From Solibacillus sp. FSL K6-1523 (GTDB lineage: Bacteria > Bacillota > Bacilli > Bacillales_A > Planococcaceae): DNA of 64,000 nucleotides. The notes under the pieces were generated by a model that saw only the letters and a list, made by a program, of their open reading frames with translations, was not told the DNA's origin and ran no database searches. The translations under genes were made by a program, and so were the position numbers. The stretch spans positions 1,848,001 through 1,912,000 of the forward strand of contig NZ_JBBOSU010000001.1 of assembly GCF_038005225.1 (NCBI RefSeq), read 5' to 3'. This document shows positions 35,975 through 44,598 of this stretch, one piece after another (position 1 is the stretch's first letter; each line of letters opens with the position of its first letter).

Positions 35975-37286
35975 ATGTTTTTTATGCATTCACGTCAAGA
36001 AATCGAAAAAAATCGCCAGTTTTATATATGTATGTTCGATTCCAGTCATCAATTAATTCAACTAGACAAACTCATCGATTGGCAGTGGATTTGTCAAAAA
36101 CTCTTACCTTATTATTCTTCTACAAGAACGGGTCGTCCTACTGTTGACCCTCTTTTTCTAATTAAAATTCTTGTGATTCAGGGACTAGAAGGTTTTCGTT
36201 CGGTTCGCTTTGCCTGTAAACAAATCCAGTGCAATGCGACCTATCGTTGGTTTTTAGGGATTTCTCCATTTCAAAAGGTGCCGCATCATAGTACCGTTTC
36301 ACGTTTTTTATGGGGACGCCTACAAGGTGCTTCTTTTTGGCGAGCACTACATCATACACAACTCCTTACACTTCAAGCTGAGAGTTTTATCGCGAAGGAA
36401 ACGTGGGCAGCGGATGAAACAGAATTAAAAGCGAATGCGAATAAACGCTTTCGCCAAAAGCTCATTGTCCCAAAAATGGTTCTAGAGAAATCAGAAGACC
36501 TCGAAACTATCAATGACTTTCGCACACGTCAAGGAAAGAAGGCGTTACAGCCAGCTGAACCTAAAATCGAATATGCTTCAACGAATTTTAGTCTGATTGA
36601 TGCCAATGCTCGGCTTTCTGTTAAACACGTTGAACGGCGGCAGTTTGCGTATTTTGAACATCGAATTGTCGATACACTTCATGGCTTTATTATTGCGATA
36701 GACGTCACAGCCGCTAATATTCCGGGTCATAAAATCTTACCTGGACAAGTCGATCAATTAAATAAACTGTTTGGGGCTTATGCAAAGGAAATTACATTAG
36801 ATGCAGGGTATTACAATGCGACATGTGCGAAGGCTTTATTCGCCGAAAAAAATTTTTTTCGGTACCCTATAAACGATCGCGGTCAAAAGAACATCCTCAA
36901 TGTAAAAGAGTTCAATTTAAACAGGTGACGGAAACTCTTTACTGTTGTCCGAATGGCGTACCTTTCACATACTCTACGACGACGCGTCAAGGCTATCATG
37001 AGTTTAAGGCTCCTAAGAGAAGTTGTTTCAACTGTCCTTTCGCTCTCAGAGAAGACACCAATCGGATCTTAAGAATCTCGATTCATCAACCGACATATGA
37101 CCATTTAAGAGAAATGCGATTTTCATGGAGGGGGAAAACTTGAGTGTTGTACGGCCACAAACCATTGAACTAAGTTTTGCCCAAAGTAAAGAAAACCACG
37201 GTCATCCCCGTTACGCCAGATACCGCGGTCTTCAAAAAGTAGAAACACAAGTTTTGATGACAGCCATCATTCAAAACTCGAAGTAA
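35975..37286 (+). pseudogene. IS1182-family transposase, frameshifted
   Basis: The first open block (35975-36928, 317 codons) has the DUF772-type N-terminus (LPYYSSTRTGRPTVDPLFLIKILVIQGLEG) and the start of the DDE domain (ETWAADETELKANANK). The frame breaks at an A7/T7 tract near 36842-36858 and continues in another frame (SVPYKRSRSKEHPQCKR...LYCCPNG...CFNCPFALREDTN). It breaks again near 37140 and ends with ETQVLMTAIIQNSK at 37286 in a further block that begins TIELSFAQSKENHGH. At least two frameshifts, so it is not functional. Confidence 0.88.
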
Positions 37287-37424
37287 TGGACCAAGCTCCG
37301 TTCACTACAACAAGTTGGAATCCATCTCACATATAAAGTTATAGAAGAATTTTGATGAAAATTCAAAAAATCCCGTTTAAAGTTCAACTGGATTTCATTG
37401 ACAGTTTTGTTTTTCAACACTGTG

Positions 37425-37461
37425 AAACCGAACGACTTTTCAATAGTCGTTCGGTTTTTTA
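37425..37461. terminator. Terminator
   Basis: A perfect 13-bp stem AAACCGAACGACT/AGTCGTTCGGTTT with a 7-nt loop and T run. It lies just past the IS and downstream of the convergent LVIVD gene. Confidence 0.85.
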
Positions 37462-37482
37462 AATTTACTTATTATGCGTTTG

Positions 37483-39258
37483 TTATTTCTCCTCTACAGG
37501 CTTCGGTAAACCGATGACCGGGTCACCGAGTAAAGGTGTAGATAGGACATACATGCCATGGTTTGAAAATGCCCAAATTAAATTTCGATCCCATTCGACG
37601 AAAATGCCGTGTACCGGATTAGAATGATCGCTTGTCGTAGTTGTACCATCTTCATTTGGAATTTCTCCAGACATCTTCGGCACAAAGTATGCTTCAATTG
37701 TTGATTCTGTAGGATTGGTTACGTCAAAAATTTGGACACCTGCATTGTAGAAGGCGTAAGGGATATATTGGTCGCTCGGAACACCCGGATTAATGGTTGC
37801 ATAACCGCTACGCTTCGGTCCAAAGCTGCCGCGACGTTGGCAAAAGTCTGTGAATGATGCTGATTCTGGTGGTGTCGGGCGTTTTAACGTACTAATGATT
37901 TTAGGCTGAAGCGGATCGTTGACGTCGATTGCGTAAATTTCCTTATAAGGCTCATGGCAATCTTCGCTAAGTGGATAGCCGCTATAGTAAACAATGCCCG
38001 TGCTTTCGACTTTGGAAACGTCAATATTATCCCCTTCAGTACCGCTAATACTCATTGGCATCTCAATATGTGAAACCGTTTTCATATTTGCCGGATCGGA
38101 TATGTCAACAATATAAAACCCAAAGCCACCCATTGCTGCATAACCGTACTTGCCACCCTTTTCTACAGGTGTCGGAATGAATAGCGGCATGCGAGCGCCC
38201 ATCCATGTTGTTTTGTTGCCAGCGCGGGGGTTTTTGTTATAAGCTTCTTCTTCGCCTACACGTTGACCTGGCACCCACCAAGTAGAAAGAGGTTTCGGAT
38301 TAGATGGGTCTGAAATATCAAAGGCCATTTGTGCTCCAGAGTATAAATAGCTTTTATACTCTGTATTGATGAAGGAATCATCAGGTGCACCTGCAACAAA
38401 TAAATAATCTCCACCATCATAGACAGGTATGTCTTGACAGCCAGATCCTTCTTGTACAAGGTCACTTGCATTTGCTTTCGCATCTAAAGGTGTTTCAGAT
38501 AGCAGATTCCAATCTGAAAATAATGGGCTTGTGACTTCGAAAATGCGGAATCCACGCAGCATTTCTTTGTCTTTAATAGCCTTTATTTGCTCAGGGTATT
38601 TATATTTATTCGATAGAACACCATAACGCGGTACTTCGTAACATTGAACGGCAATTGTTTTGTCCAACTTTTTATTGTATTTTACTGTCATTGGACCGAA
38701 CCGTTTGTCTCCCTTATCTGTGTCAATTAATTTATTGGCGATACGCTTGGCATTTTTAGGATCTGTAATATCGAATACATTGTACATATCTGTTTCAAGA
38801 TCGTATAAGTAGCGACGACCGTCTAGATCGAATGTAGCTTGCCAGCTATGTCCCCAACCAATAACGTATGGATAGAATGCTTCTACATTCATATTTTTCG
38901 TATATTGATTTTGATCTAGATAAGGCAAACTCCCTTCAAATGGTTGTGGACCTTCATTATCCGGTGTTGCGGCTGGGTGAGTGAAAATCCCTGTCTTCGC
39001 ATCATAGCCCCAGCTGCCAGGCGCGGGCTCTTTAGGTTCACCGGGTAAAAGCCTTGTTGGGCCTTCCTTTTTCTTTGGCAGCGGTGCATCAGCTGCATTT
39101 TTGTTCAGACCTGTGCGCGGTGCTTCCTGTTTTTCTTCTTTTTTAGCTTCATCGTTCGCTAAGGCAGTGCCTAAAGGCAAGAAGATTATAATGCCCATCA
39201 TAAGAAAGGTAAGAGCTAAATTACTCAGAAAAGGATGTAACTTAAATTTTTTTATCAA
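37483..39258 (-). CDS. Exported LVIVD-repeat protein
   Basis: 591 aa from TTG 39258 (AGGGGGA upstream). The signal peptide runs to about residue 34 (MMGIIIFLPLGTALA). A charged, Pro-rich linker is followed by beta-propeller-like repeats with the LVIVD pattern: YNVFDITDPKNAKRI, FRIFEVTSPLF, MAFDISDPSNPKPL, FYIVDISDPANMKTV, IYAIDVNDPLQPKII, VQIFDVTNPTEST. Probably a surface propeller; binding partner unknown. The segment ESASFTDFCQRRGSFGPKR is reminiscent of selenium-binding-like propellers. Confidence 0.85.
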   Translation of the reverse strand: MIKKFKLHPFLSNLALTFLMMGIIIFLPLGTALANDEAKKEEKQEAPRTGLNKNAADAPLPKKKEGPTRLLPGEPKEPAPGSWGYDAKTGIFTHPAATPDNEGPQPFEGSLPYLDQNQYTKNMNVEAFYPYVIGWGHSWQATFDLDGRRYLYDLETDMYNVFDITDPKNAKRIANKLIDTDKGDKRFGPMTVKYNKKLDKTIAVQCYEVPRYGVLSNKYKYPEQIKAIKDKEMLRGFRIFEVTSPLFSDWNLLSETPLDAKANASDLVQEGSGCQDIPVYDGGDYLFVAGAPDDSFINTEYKSYLYSGAQMAFDISDPSNPKPLSTWWVPGQRVGEEEAYNKNPRAGNKTTWMGARMPLFIPTPVEKGGKYGYAAMGGFGFYIVDISDPANMKTVSHIEMPMSISGTEGDNIDVSKVESTGIVYYSGYPLSEDCHEPYKEIYAIDVNDPLQPKIISTLKRPTPPESASFTDFCQRRGSFGPKRSGYATINPGVPSDQYIPYAFYNAGVQIFDVTNPTESTIEAYFVPKMSGEIPNEDGTTTTSDHSNPVHGIFVEWDRNLIWAFSNHGMYVLSTPLLGDPVIGLPKPVEEK

Positions 39259-39595
39259 CGCAATCCCCCTAGAAATCTATGAATTTTTTAAATCATAAGA
39301 GCATTTTACTAAAGACATATAGATTGTATAGGCGACAAATAATTTGAAGCTGAAAAATTGTAAAATTTAGTTGTTCCGGAACTAAATAAATACTACATAT
39401 TATATATATGACGTGGTGTCAACTTTTATTTTTTGAACATTGAAACTTTATGGGATTTGAGTCTTCTATCCTACCTATACGCTAAAATTAGATCTCAAAC
39501 AAGTTATAAAACTAGATCAAGATAAACCTCCTGTTGACTAACCTAATTTCATATGACAATATAAAACACCTCTAAAATGGGCATGCGACATGTAA

Positions 39596-39660
39596 TGATA
39601 TGCTCCCCATTAGGTAGACATATAAAAATAAAATCTGATTATCAAATGGGGAGCATATCA
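39596..39660. repeat. 16-bp perfect inverted repeat with 33-bp spacer
   Basis: TGATATGCTCCCCATT (39596-39611) and its exact complement (39645-39660). No gene is nearby and no T tail follows. It could be the ends of a deleted IS or a tiny MITE. The rest of the 39259-39856 gap shows nothing else. Confidence 0.7.
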
Positions 39661-39856
39661 ATTAACTGTGGAGGGCTGTTTTTTAATCTTGTATTGTTTT
39701 TCATATAACTACATAGTAATTGCAGTGTTAAATTTGAGTTATGTAAAGCGCTTGCCCGAACGTTATTTTAAATGAAAAATGAGCTTTAAAATAATTCGTC
39801 ACATATCCGACACGCAACAGTAAAAATACTTCAGTTTTAGGTTTTATTTAGGGAAT

Positions 39857-39895
39857 AAAAAAAGCTGAAAACCCTTATTAATAAAGGTTTTCAGC
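39857..39895 (-). terminator. Terminator of the tRNA gene
   Basis: On the minus strand a 16-bp stem-like palindrome GCTGAAAACC..GGTTTTCAGC is followed by T7, immediately 3' of the tRNA. Confidence 0.9.
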
Positions 39896-39899
39896 GTGA

Positions 39900-39972
39900 T
39901 GGTCCCGACTGGTCTCGAACCAGCGACCCCCACCTTGTCGAGGTGGTGCTCTCCCAACTGAGCTACAAGACC
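39900..39972 (-). tRNA. tRNA-Val (anticodon GAC)
   Basis: A full cloverleaf can be folded: acceptor GGTCTTG/CGGGACC, D stem GCTC/GAGC, anticodon stem CCACC/GGTGG with loop TCGACAA, T arm GCTGG-TTCGAGA-CCAGT, discriminator A. The anticodon is GAC (Val). Position 33 reads C instead of the near-universal U. CCA is not encoded, so maturation needs RNase Z and a nucleotidyltransferase. Monocistronic with its own terminator. Confidence 0.9.
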
Positions 39973-40101
39973 GTAATAAGATAAAAAGCGTGTTCTTATT
40001 TATCATCATAGCATTTTAATTGGAAGGGGTACATAGGAAATTACTAATTTAACTTTTTATGTTACTTTCGAAATAGAATGATCGCCCATTTCTCTCATGC
40101 A

Positions 40102-40320
40102 CTAACGTCTTTTCTTTTTATCGTCTTTTAGTAATAGTTCCTTCTTTATTAATTTCTCTAATACCACTTGGACTTGATATTTATTTTCTTCAATTTGGAT
40201 GACATCTACAACCTTGCCATTCCGCCCTTTAATTCTGATACTTTCATCGACTTCTGGTATACGTCTTAAACATTGACTTAGTACGGATATGTTTTTTTCA
40301 TAAAAATGAATTGCAAACAT
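40102..40320 (-). CDS. Small hypothetical protein
   Basis: 72 aa, ATG preceded by AAGGAGTG. Basic C-terminus (KKELLLKDDKKKRR). The middle, IRIKGRNGKVVDVIQIEENKYQVQVVLE, looks like a small beta-barrel (KOW/SH3-like), a fold common in nucleic-acid-binding mini-proteins. No family recognised with certainty. Confidence 0.75.
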   Translation of the reverse strand: MFAIHFYEKNISVLSQCLRRIPEVDESIRIKGRNGKVVDVIQIEENKYQVQVVLEKLIKKELLLKDDKKKRR

Positions 40321-40426
40321 TTTGATACACTCCTTATAAACTCAACTAAAACATTGAGTGAACTTTTTTCCAATTTATGATGAATCCGAGGCGTATAGAA
40401 CTGTCAGAAAAGGAGATTAATAAAAA

Positions 40427-40462
40427 ATGAAAAATAGTTTCCGACTTTCAATAATAGGATAG
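40427..40462 (+). CDS. Short upstream ORF, possible leader peptide
   Basis: 11 codons (MKNSFRLSIIG) with a strong AAAGGAG site, in the same frame as the M48 protease and ending at a TAG 31 bp before its start. Either a leader peptide or a relic of an older start that has since acquired stops (TAG, TGA). Confidence 0.3.
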   Translation: MKNSFRLSIIG

Positions 40463-40492
40463 GGTAATCGAATGAATTGAGGTGGAGAAGAA

Positions 40493-41761
40493 ATTAAGAA
40501 AAAATGGGGTTTACTTGCTGTACTAACATTTGGTCTGTACGTTGTGGCGATGTATTTCTATTTTTTCCATAGCCAAAATAGTGAGATACCAGCCGCTCTG
40601 AAAGGAACGGCAGCAGATCCAAGTACTTTTCTAACAGCGCGGGAATTGGTGTTAAGTGAGGATTTATCAAAAATAAGAAATTTCCTATTTTTTATCGCAA
40701 CGCCGTTTGAATGGTTGCTTTACTTTGTTATTTTGATTGCGGGTATTTCATGTTTGTTCGAAGGAAGGAGCCCCAGCCAACATAAATGGGCCATTTGGGG
40801 AAATGCACAGTATTTATTTTTTCTATCGCTTCTATTGTTTGTTCTACAATTTCCACTAGATTATTACCGGTATGTACTGAGTAAAAGCTATGGCATTAGT
40901 ACGCAGCCTTTTTCCTCATGGATGAGGGATAATATGATTGATTTTTGGATGGCTTTTGCGATGTCCGTTATCGTGGTTACGATTCTCTATTGGCTCATCA
41001 AAAAAAGTCCGAAGAGATGGTGGTTATTTGCATGGGCATTAACTGTGCCATTTTCAATTTTCCTTATGTTCATCCAGCCAGTCGTGATCGACCCCATATA
41101 CAATGATTTTTCTCCACTCAAAGATAAAGCATTAGAGACGAAAATTTTGTCACTCGCAGCGCAAGCAGATATACCTTCAAATCATGTGTATGAAGTGAAT
41201 ATGTCAGAGAAGACGAATGCATTAAATGCGTATGTAACAGGGATTGGTGAAAATTCGAGGATTGTGTTGTGGGATACGACATTAAACCGATTAACGGATG
41301 AAGAAATACTCTTTATAATGGCACATGAGATGGGCCATTACGTGAAAAAGGATATTTACCTAAACATCATTGTCTACTTGTTGATGACACTCATTGGTCT
41401 AGGGGGTATTGCAAAAATCATGCCTTGGATGATTAGACGTTATGGACCGATATTAAAAATTAAACAAATGAGCAATATTCATTCATTGCCATTGTTTTTA
41501 TTGATTTCATCTTTTCTAGTATTCTTTTCAAGCCCACTGTTCAATGCAGTTTCACGCTATCAAGAGGCCCGAGCTGATGAATATGCAATGGAACTAATGG
41601 GAAATCCCGAAGCTGCGGTCTCGACGTTTCAACAGTTGACCAAAGTCGGGCTGGGCGAAGTAAATCCATCAGTACTTGTCAAATGGTTTCGCTACTCCCA
41701 TCCACCAATGTTAGAAAGGATCAATAATGTATCCGATCAAGCTGAAAAGGAATTGAACTAG
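40493..41761 (+). CDS. M48-family CAAX prenyl protease-like metalloprotease (Ste24 type)
   Basis: 422 aa if started at ATT 40493, with AGGTGG 7 nt upstream and a stop codon (TGA 40478) just before. The first ATG (40544) has no ribosome site and would cut off the first signal-anchor helix (WGLLAVLTFGLYVVAMYFYF). The zinc motif HEMGH is near residue 278, and the third ligand Glu is in YQEARADEYAME. Seven or so membrane helices. Ste24-like enzymes cleave inside membranes; the bacterial substrate is unknown, perhaps in protein quality control. Confidence 0.85.
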   Translation: MKKKWGLLAVLTFGLYVVAMYFYFFHSQNSEIPAALKGTAADPSTFLTARELVLSEDLSKIRNFLFFIATPFEWLLYFVILIAGISCLFEGRSPSQHKWAIWGNAQYLFFLSLLLFVLQFPLDYYRYVLSKSYGISTQPFSSWMRDNMIDFWMAFAMSVIVVTILYWLIKKSPKRWWLFAWALTVPFSIFLMFIQPVVIDPIYNDFSPLKDKALETKILSLAAQADIPSNHVYEVNMSEKTNALNAYVTGIGENSRIVLWDTTLNRLTDEEILFIMAHEMGHYVKKDIYLNIIVYLLMTLIGLGGIAKIMPWMIRRYGPILKIKQMSNIHSLPLFLLISSFLVFFSSPLFNAVSRYQEARADEYAMELMGNPEAAVSTFQQLTKVGLGEVNPSVLVKWFRYSHPPMLERINNVSDQAEKELN

Positions 41762-41776
41762 GTTTGAATCAATTGA

Positions 41777-41822
41777 AAACGCATCAAACCCTTTCATACC
41801 CTAGATTTGATGCGTTTCCATT
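41777..41822 (+). terminator. Intrinsic terminator
   Basis: A perfect 12-bp stem AAACGCATCAAA/TTTGATGCGTTT with a 17-nt loop, then TTTTAT. Confidence 0.75.
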
Positions 41823-41905
41823 TTATCTGAGAAACATCTTAATTTCAATCATAAGTTGTAAAGTATTTTCCTTCCATTTTAATTAAAATGAAAGGAGGGG
41901 GAATG

Positions 41906-42319
41906 ATGATGAAACGGTGGACACAAACATTACATATCGCACAATTTCGCATTGCGCGACCGACTGATAAATTAGATCAGATAGAACAATTTTATTGCGA
42001 GGGTCTAGGGCTTACAAAAATTGGAGAGTTCAAAGGACATCGCGGATACACGGGTATTATGATAGGGTTACCGGATTCGACGTATCATTTAGAATTTACT
42101 GAGCATGTTGATGGAAGTCCGTGCCTTGCACCAACTAATGATAATTTACTCGTTTTCTATATGCCAGATAACTCACAAATTCAAGCTGTACAATCTCGAC
42201 TCGCTAATATGGGCTATCCTGAAATCCCACCAGAAAATCCATACTGGGAAGAAAATGGTGTGACCATTGCGGACCCTGATGGTTGGCGTATTGTATTGAT
42301 GAATACTGAGGGGATTTAA
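41906..42319 (+). CDS. VOC-family protein (YycE-like)
   Basis: 137 aa from ATG 41906; ATGs at 41903 and 41909 are equally in frame, and AGGAGGGGG sits 7 nt before 41906. A glyoxalase-like fold: FRIARPTDKLDQIEQFYCEGLGL...GHRGYTGIMIGLPDSTYHLEFTEH...VTIADPDGWRIVLMN. Substrate unknown; these are often annotated as bleomycin-resistance-like without evidence. Confidence 0.85.
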   Translation: MMKRWTQTLHIAQFRIARPTDKLDQIEQFYCEGLGLTKIGEFKGHRGYTGIMIGLPDSTYHLEFTEHVDGSPCLAPTNDNLLVFYMPDNSQIQAVQSRLANMGYPEIPPENPYWEENGVTIADPDGWRIVLMNTEGI

Positions 42320-42470
42320 ATGATATCAGAAATACTAATTCAAAAAATGATCCTAAAGGTCGCGATTGTTGTTGAAAATCAACATTCACGGCTTTTTCTC
42401 TGTCTATTATTTCTTCTGTTTAATTCGAATGGAACTTTGTGGTAAAATTTACTATAAGGAGGTTGGAGAA

Positions 42471-43511
42471 ATGTTAGATGAAATGAAAAATATGATTAAT
42501 CAGTTGGATGAAAAAGAATTGAAGTCCGCATTATTTCTATTCTATTGCCGCGCACAAGCTGTTGAGGAAGGGAATGGTTATTCAGAGCAGCAATTCTATT
42601 TAGATATAAATAAATCATATAATGACCTATTAGAATACGGAAAAAATAAGGCGCGCGATGATCAAGACGCGCAATATGAAGCTACTCATATTGTATTTGG
42701 GTATTCTCCGATGGGTAGTTTAAGAGTGGCATTAAAAGAGTTAGGACTATACCAAAAAGAAAAAATTATTACTTTTTCCGATTTGTTTTCAATCGGTCCG
42801 ATTTGGCAATTACATAACGCACAAGGGATGGATTATCGATATGAATGGTTAAGGATGCATATAAATATTGATGAAGAGGTGCTATCCAATTATCAAGATA
42901 ACTTTGAACAAACTATTTTAAACATTGATCAAATCCCAACCCATCACCCAATTATTATTTGGGCTGGAGAAAATTCACATGAGCAAACGGGTTTAAGATT
43001 TGTACTCAATTTATTAAAAGAGAAAACAAACGATATCATTATCATTAATGTAAACGAAGCATACAAAGCTTATTTTGATCGACCCGAAATTGATTTTACG
43101 CCACGAAGCACGGGGGAAATCTCACATGAGCAAATCAAACAAATTTATGAAAAGGAGAAAAATCGGAACGTCCTAACGCAAGCGGAACGGAAAACGCTTG
43201 AACAGCAATGGAAACAACTATGTGAGAAAAAAGAAGTGTTAAGGATTTGGCAAGATCATAAAATAATGAATGTCCCTGAAACTTTTTACGACGAATACAT
43301 CATTCAAACAGTTAAGAAATCTCATAGTGAGCGAAAAAACAATGACTTTATAAAATCAGCGAGAATCATTGGTGAAGTAATCGGTCATTTGGACCAATAT
43401 GTTGGCGATGGATTTATCGAATATCGTGTTAGACGTTTAATTGTGGATGGCATATTTGACATGGAAGGTGTTCCAAGGGCAATGAGATATTACAGTATTA
43501 AAATGCGATAA
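42471..43511 (+). CDS. DUF1835/DUF3658 domain protein
   Basis: 346 aa from ATG 42471 (AAGGAGG upstream); the frame is open to 42366 but without a better start. HIVFGYSPMGSLRVALKELG, ITFSDLFSIGPIW and IIIWAGENSHEQTGLRFVL are DUF1835 hallmarks (P-loop-less alpha/beta). The C-terminal part (IGEVIGHLDQYVGDGFIEYRVRRLI) is the DUF3658 module. The family is uncharacterised. Confidence 0.85.
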   Translation: MLDEMKNMINQLDEKELKSALFLFYCRAQAVEEGNGYSEQQFYLDINKSYNDLLEYGKNKARDDQDAQYEATHIVFGYSPMGSLRVALKELGLYQKEKIITFSDLFSIGPIWQLHNAQGMDYRYEWLRMHINIDEEVLSNYQDNFEQTILNIDQIPTHHPIIIWAGENSHEQTGLRFVLNLLKEKTNDIIIINVNEAYKAYFDRPEIDFTPRSTGEISHEQIKQIYEKEKNRNVLTQAERKTLEQQWKQLCEKKEVLRIWQDHKIMNVPETFYDEYIIQTVKKSHSERKNNDFIKSARIIGEVIGHLDQYVGDGFIEYRVRRLIVDGIFDMEGVPRAMRYYSIKMR

Positions 43512-43597
43512 GGCATGAACTACTTAGTCTATTTTGCAATATTTGCTAAAGCGAGGATTTATGCAGTAAAAAACTTAGCAATGAAGGGGCGATGATT

Positions 43598-43894
43598 ATG
43601 GACAAAAGCAAAATGAGTACAATTTTAGGTGCTTTATCAATCTTGCCGGTGATTGTAAGTGGTACTGTATTTTTTGCATTAAGAGGTCCTAATGCGGATG
43701 CTTATTTAATCATTAATATTTTCGGTGTTTTATCAATTATTGGTATTATACTCGCTGTTTTTTCTATTTTTATGTCGATTTCAACTAGACTCATAAGAAA
43801 ATTATTATTTGGATTGGTAGGGTTAAGCGCAAATATCTTCGTTCTATTTTTGGCTTTCTTATTATTGTTAGCGATGGGTATTAGTGAGGCTTAA
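43598..43894 (+). CDS. Small membrane protein
   Basis: 98 aa from ATG 43598 (GGGG 8 nt upstream). Three helices (TILGALSILPVIVSGTVFFA, IINIFGVLSIIGIILAVFSI, LFGLVGLSANIFVLFLAFLL). No family recognised. Confidence 0.75.
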   Translation: MDKSKMSTILGALSILPVIVSGTVFFALRGPNADAYLIINIFGVLSIIGIILAVFSIFMSISTRLIRKLLFGLVGLSANIFVLFLAFLLLLAMGISEA

Positions 43895-43952
43895 GGTTTC
43901 AGAAAAGCAGTGAATTCATTGTGGAAGTTAAATAAATGATCAGTAATTAGGG

Positions 43953-44465
43953 GTGTATGAAAACAATATGGAATCTAAGCTGATTATTATACGGGGAAAC
44001 GCTGGGAGTGGTAAAACGACTACTGCGAAGAGTCTTCAAAATCATTTAGGGCAGGGCACGTTGTTGGTTTCTCAGGATGCAGTCCGTCGCGATATGTTAA
44101 TGGTTAAAGATAGAGAAGGCAACCTTTCAATTGATTTAATTCGCCAAATAGCAGAATACGGTAAAGATAAATGTGAATTTGTCATTGTAGAAGGAATCTT
44201 GAATAAAGATCGTTATGGAGAAATGTTGAATCATCTAATCCAGTTCTATGGTCAAAAAGCGTATACATATTATTATGATTTATCTTTTGAAGAAACGGTC
44301 AAACGTCATAATACTCGTTCGAAAAAGTCCGAATTTGGAGAAGAAACGTTACGTGCTTGGTGGAAACCAAACGACTATCTTGGCGTTGATGGAGAAGTAA
44401 AATTGACGGATAAGATGTCACAAAGCGATGTATTTGAGTTAATTATAAGTCAAATACAAAACTAA
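43953..44465 (+). CDS. P-loop kinase (zeta-toxin/uridine-kinase-like)
   Basis: 170 aa from GTG 43953, or 165 from ATG 43968; neither has ideal spacing. Walker A GNAGSGKTT begins near residue 15, and VSQDAVRRDML gives the switch Asp-Arg. FVIVEGIL is a Walker-B-like strand, and RHNTRSKKSEFGEE the lid. Resembles small antibiotic or nucleoside phosphotransferases; no antitoxin partner is visible, so a toxin role is unsupported. Confidence 0.8.
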   Translation: MYENNMESKLIIIRGNAGSGKTTTAKSLQNHLGQGTLLVSQDAVRRDMLMVKDREGNLSIDLIRQIAEYGKDKCEFVIVEGILNKDRYGEMLNHLIQFYGQKAYTYYYDLSFEETVKRHNTRSKKSEFGEETLRAWWKPNDYLGVDGEVKLTDKMSQSDVFELIISQIQN

Positions 44466-44598
44466 TTCGATTTGACTTATAAAAAACAGTACCATGAAAC
44501 CTTTTTTAAACTCCGGAGAGGACAAATTTTTAATTGTTAAAAATTGCATTTATTATATACTGAATATTGCAAAACGATGAAAGGGGTGTCCATATATT

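Larger units (their letters stand above)
35885..37419 (+). mobile_element. IS1182-like insertion sequence, inactive
   Basis: About 1.5 kb. Imperfect terminal inverted repeats are visible: TGTTGATAAAC...GTCAAT at the left (35885-35907) and ATTGAC...GTTTTTCAACA at the right (37397-37419). The transposase inside is frameshifted. No target duplication could be confirmed, so the ends are good to a few bases. Confidence 0.7.

Noticed and set aside
39735..39765. cre-like site (TAAAGCGCTTGCC)
   Set aside because: Only part of the catabolite-response consensus is matched and no gene start lies downstream.
43953..44465. Zeta-type toxin of a toxin-antitoxin pair
   Set aside because: A P-loop kinase is clear, but no small antitoxin gene is adjacent, so only a kinase call is made.
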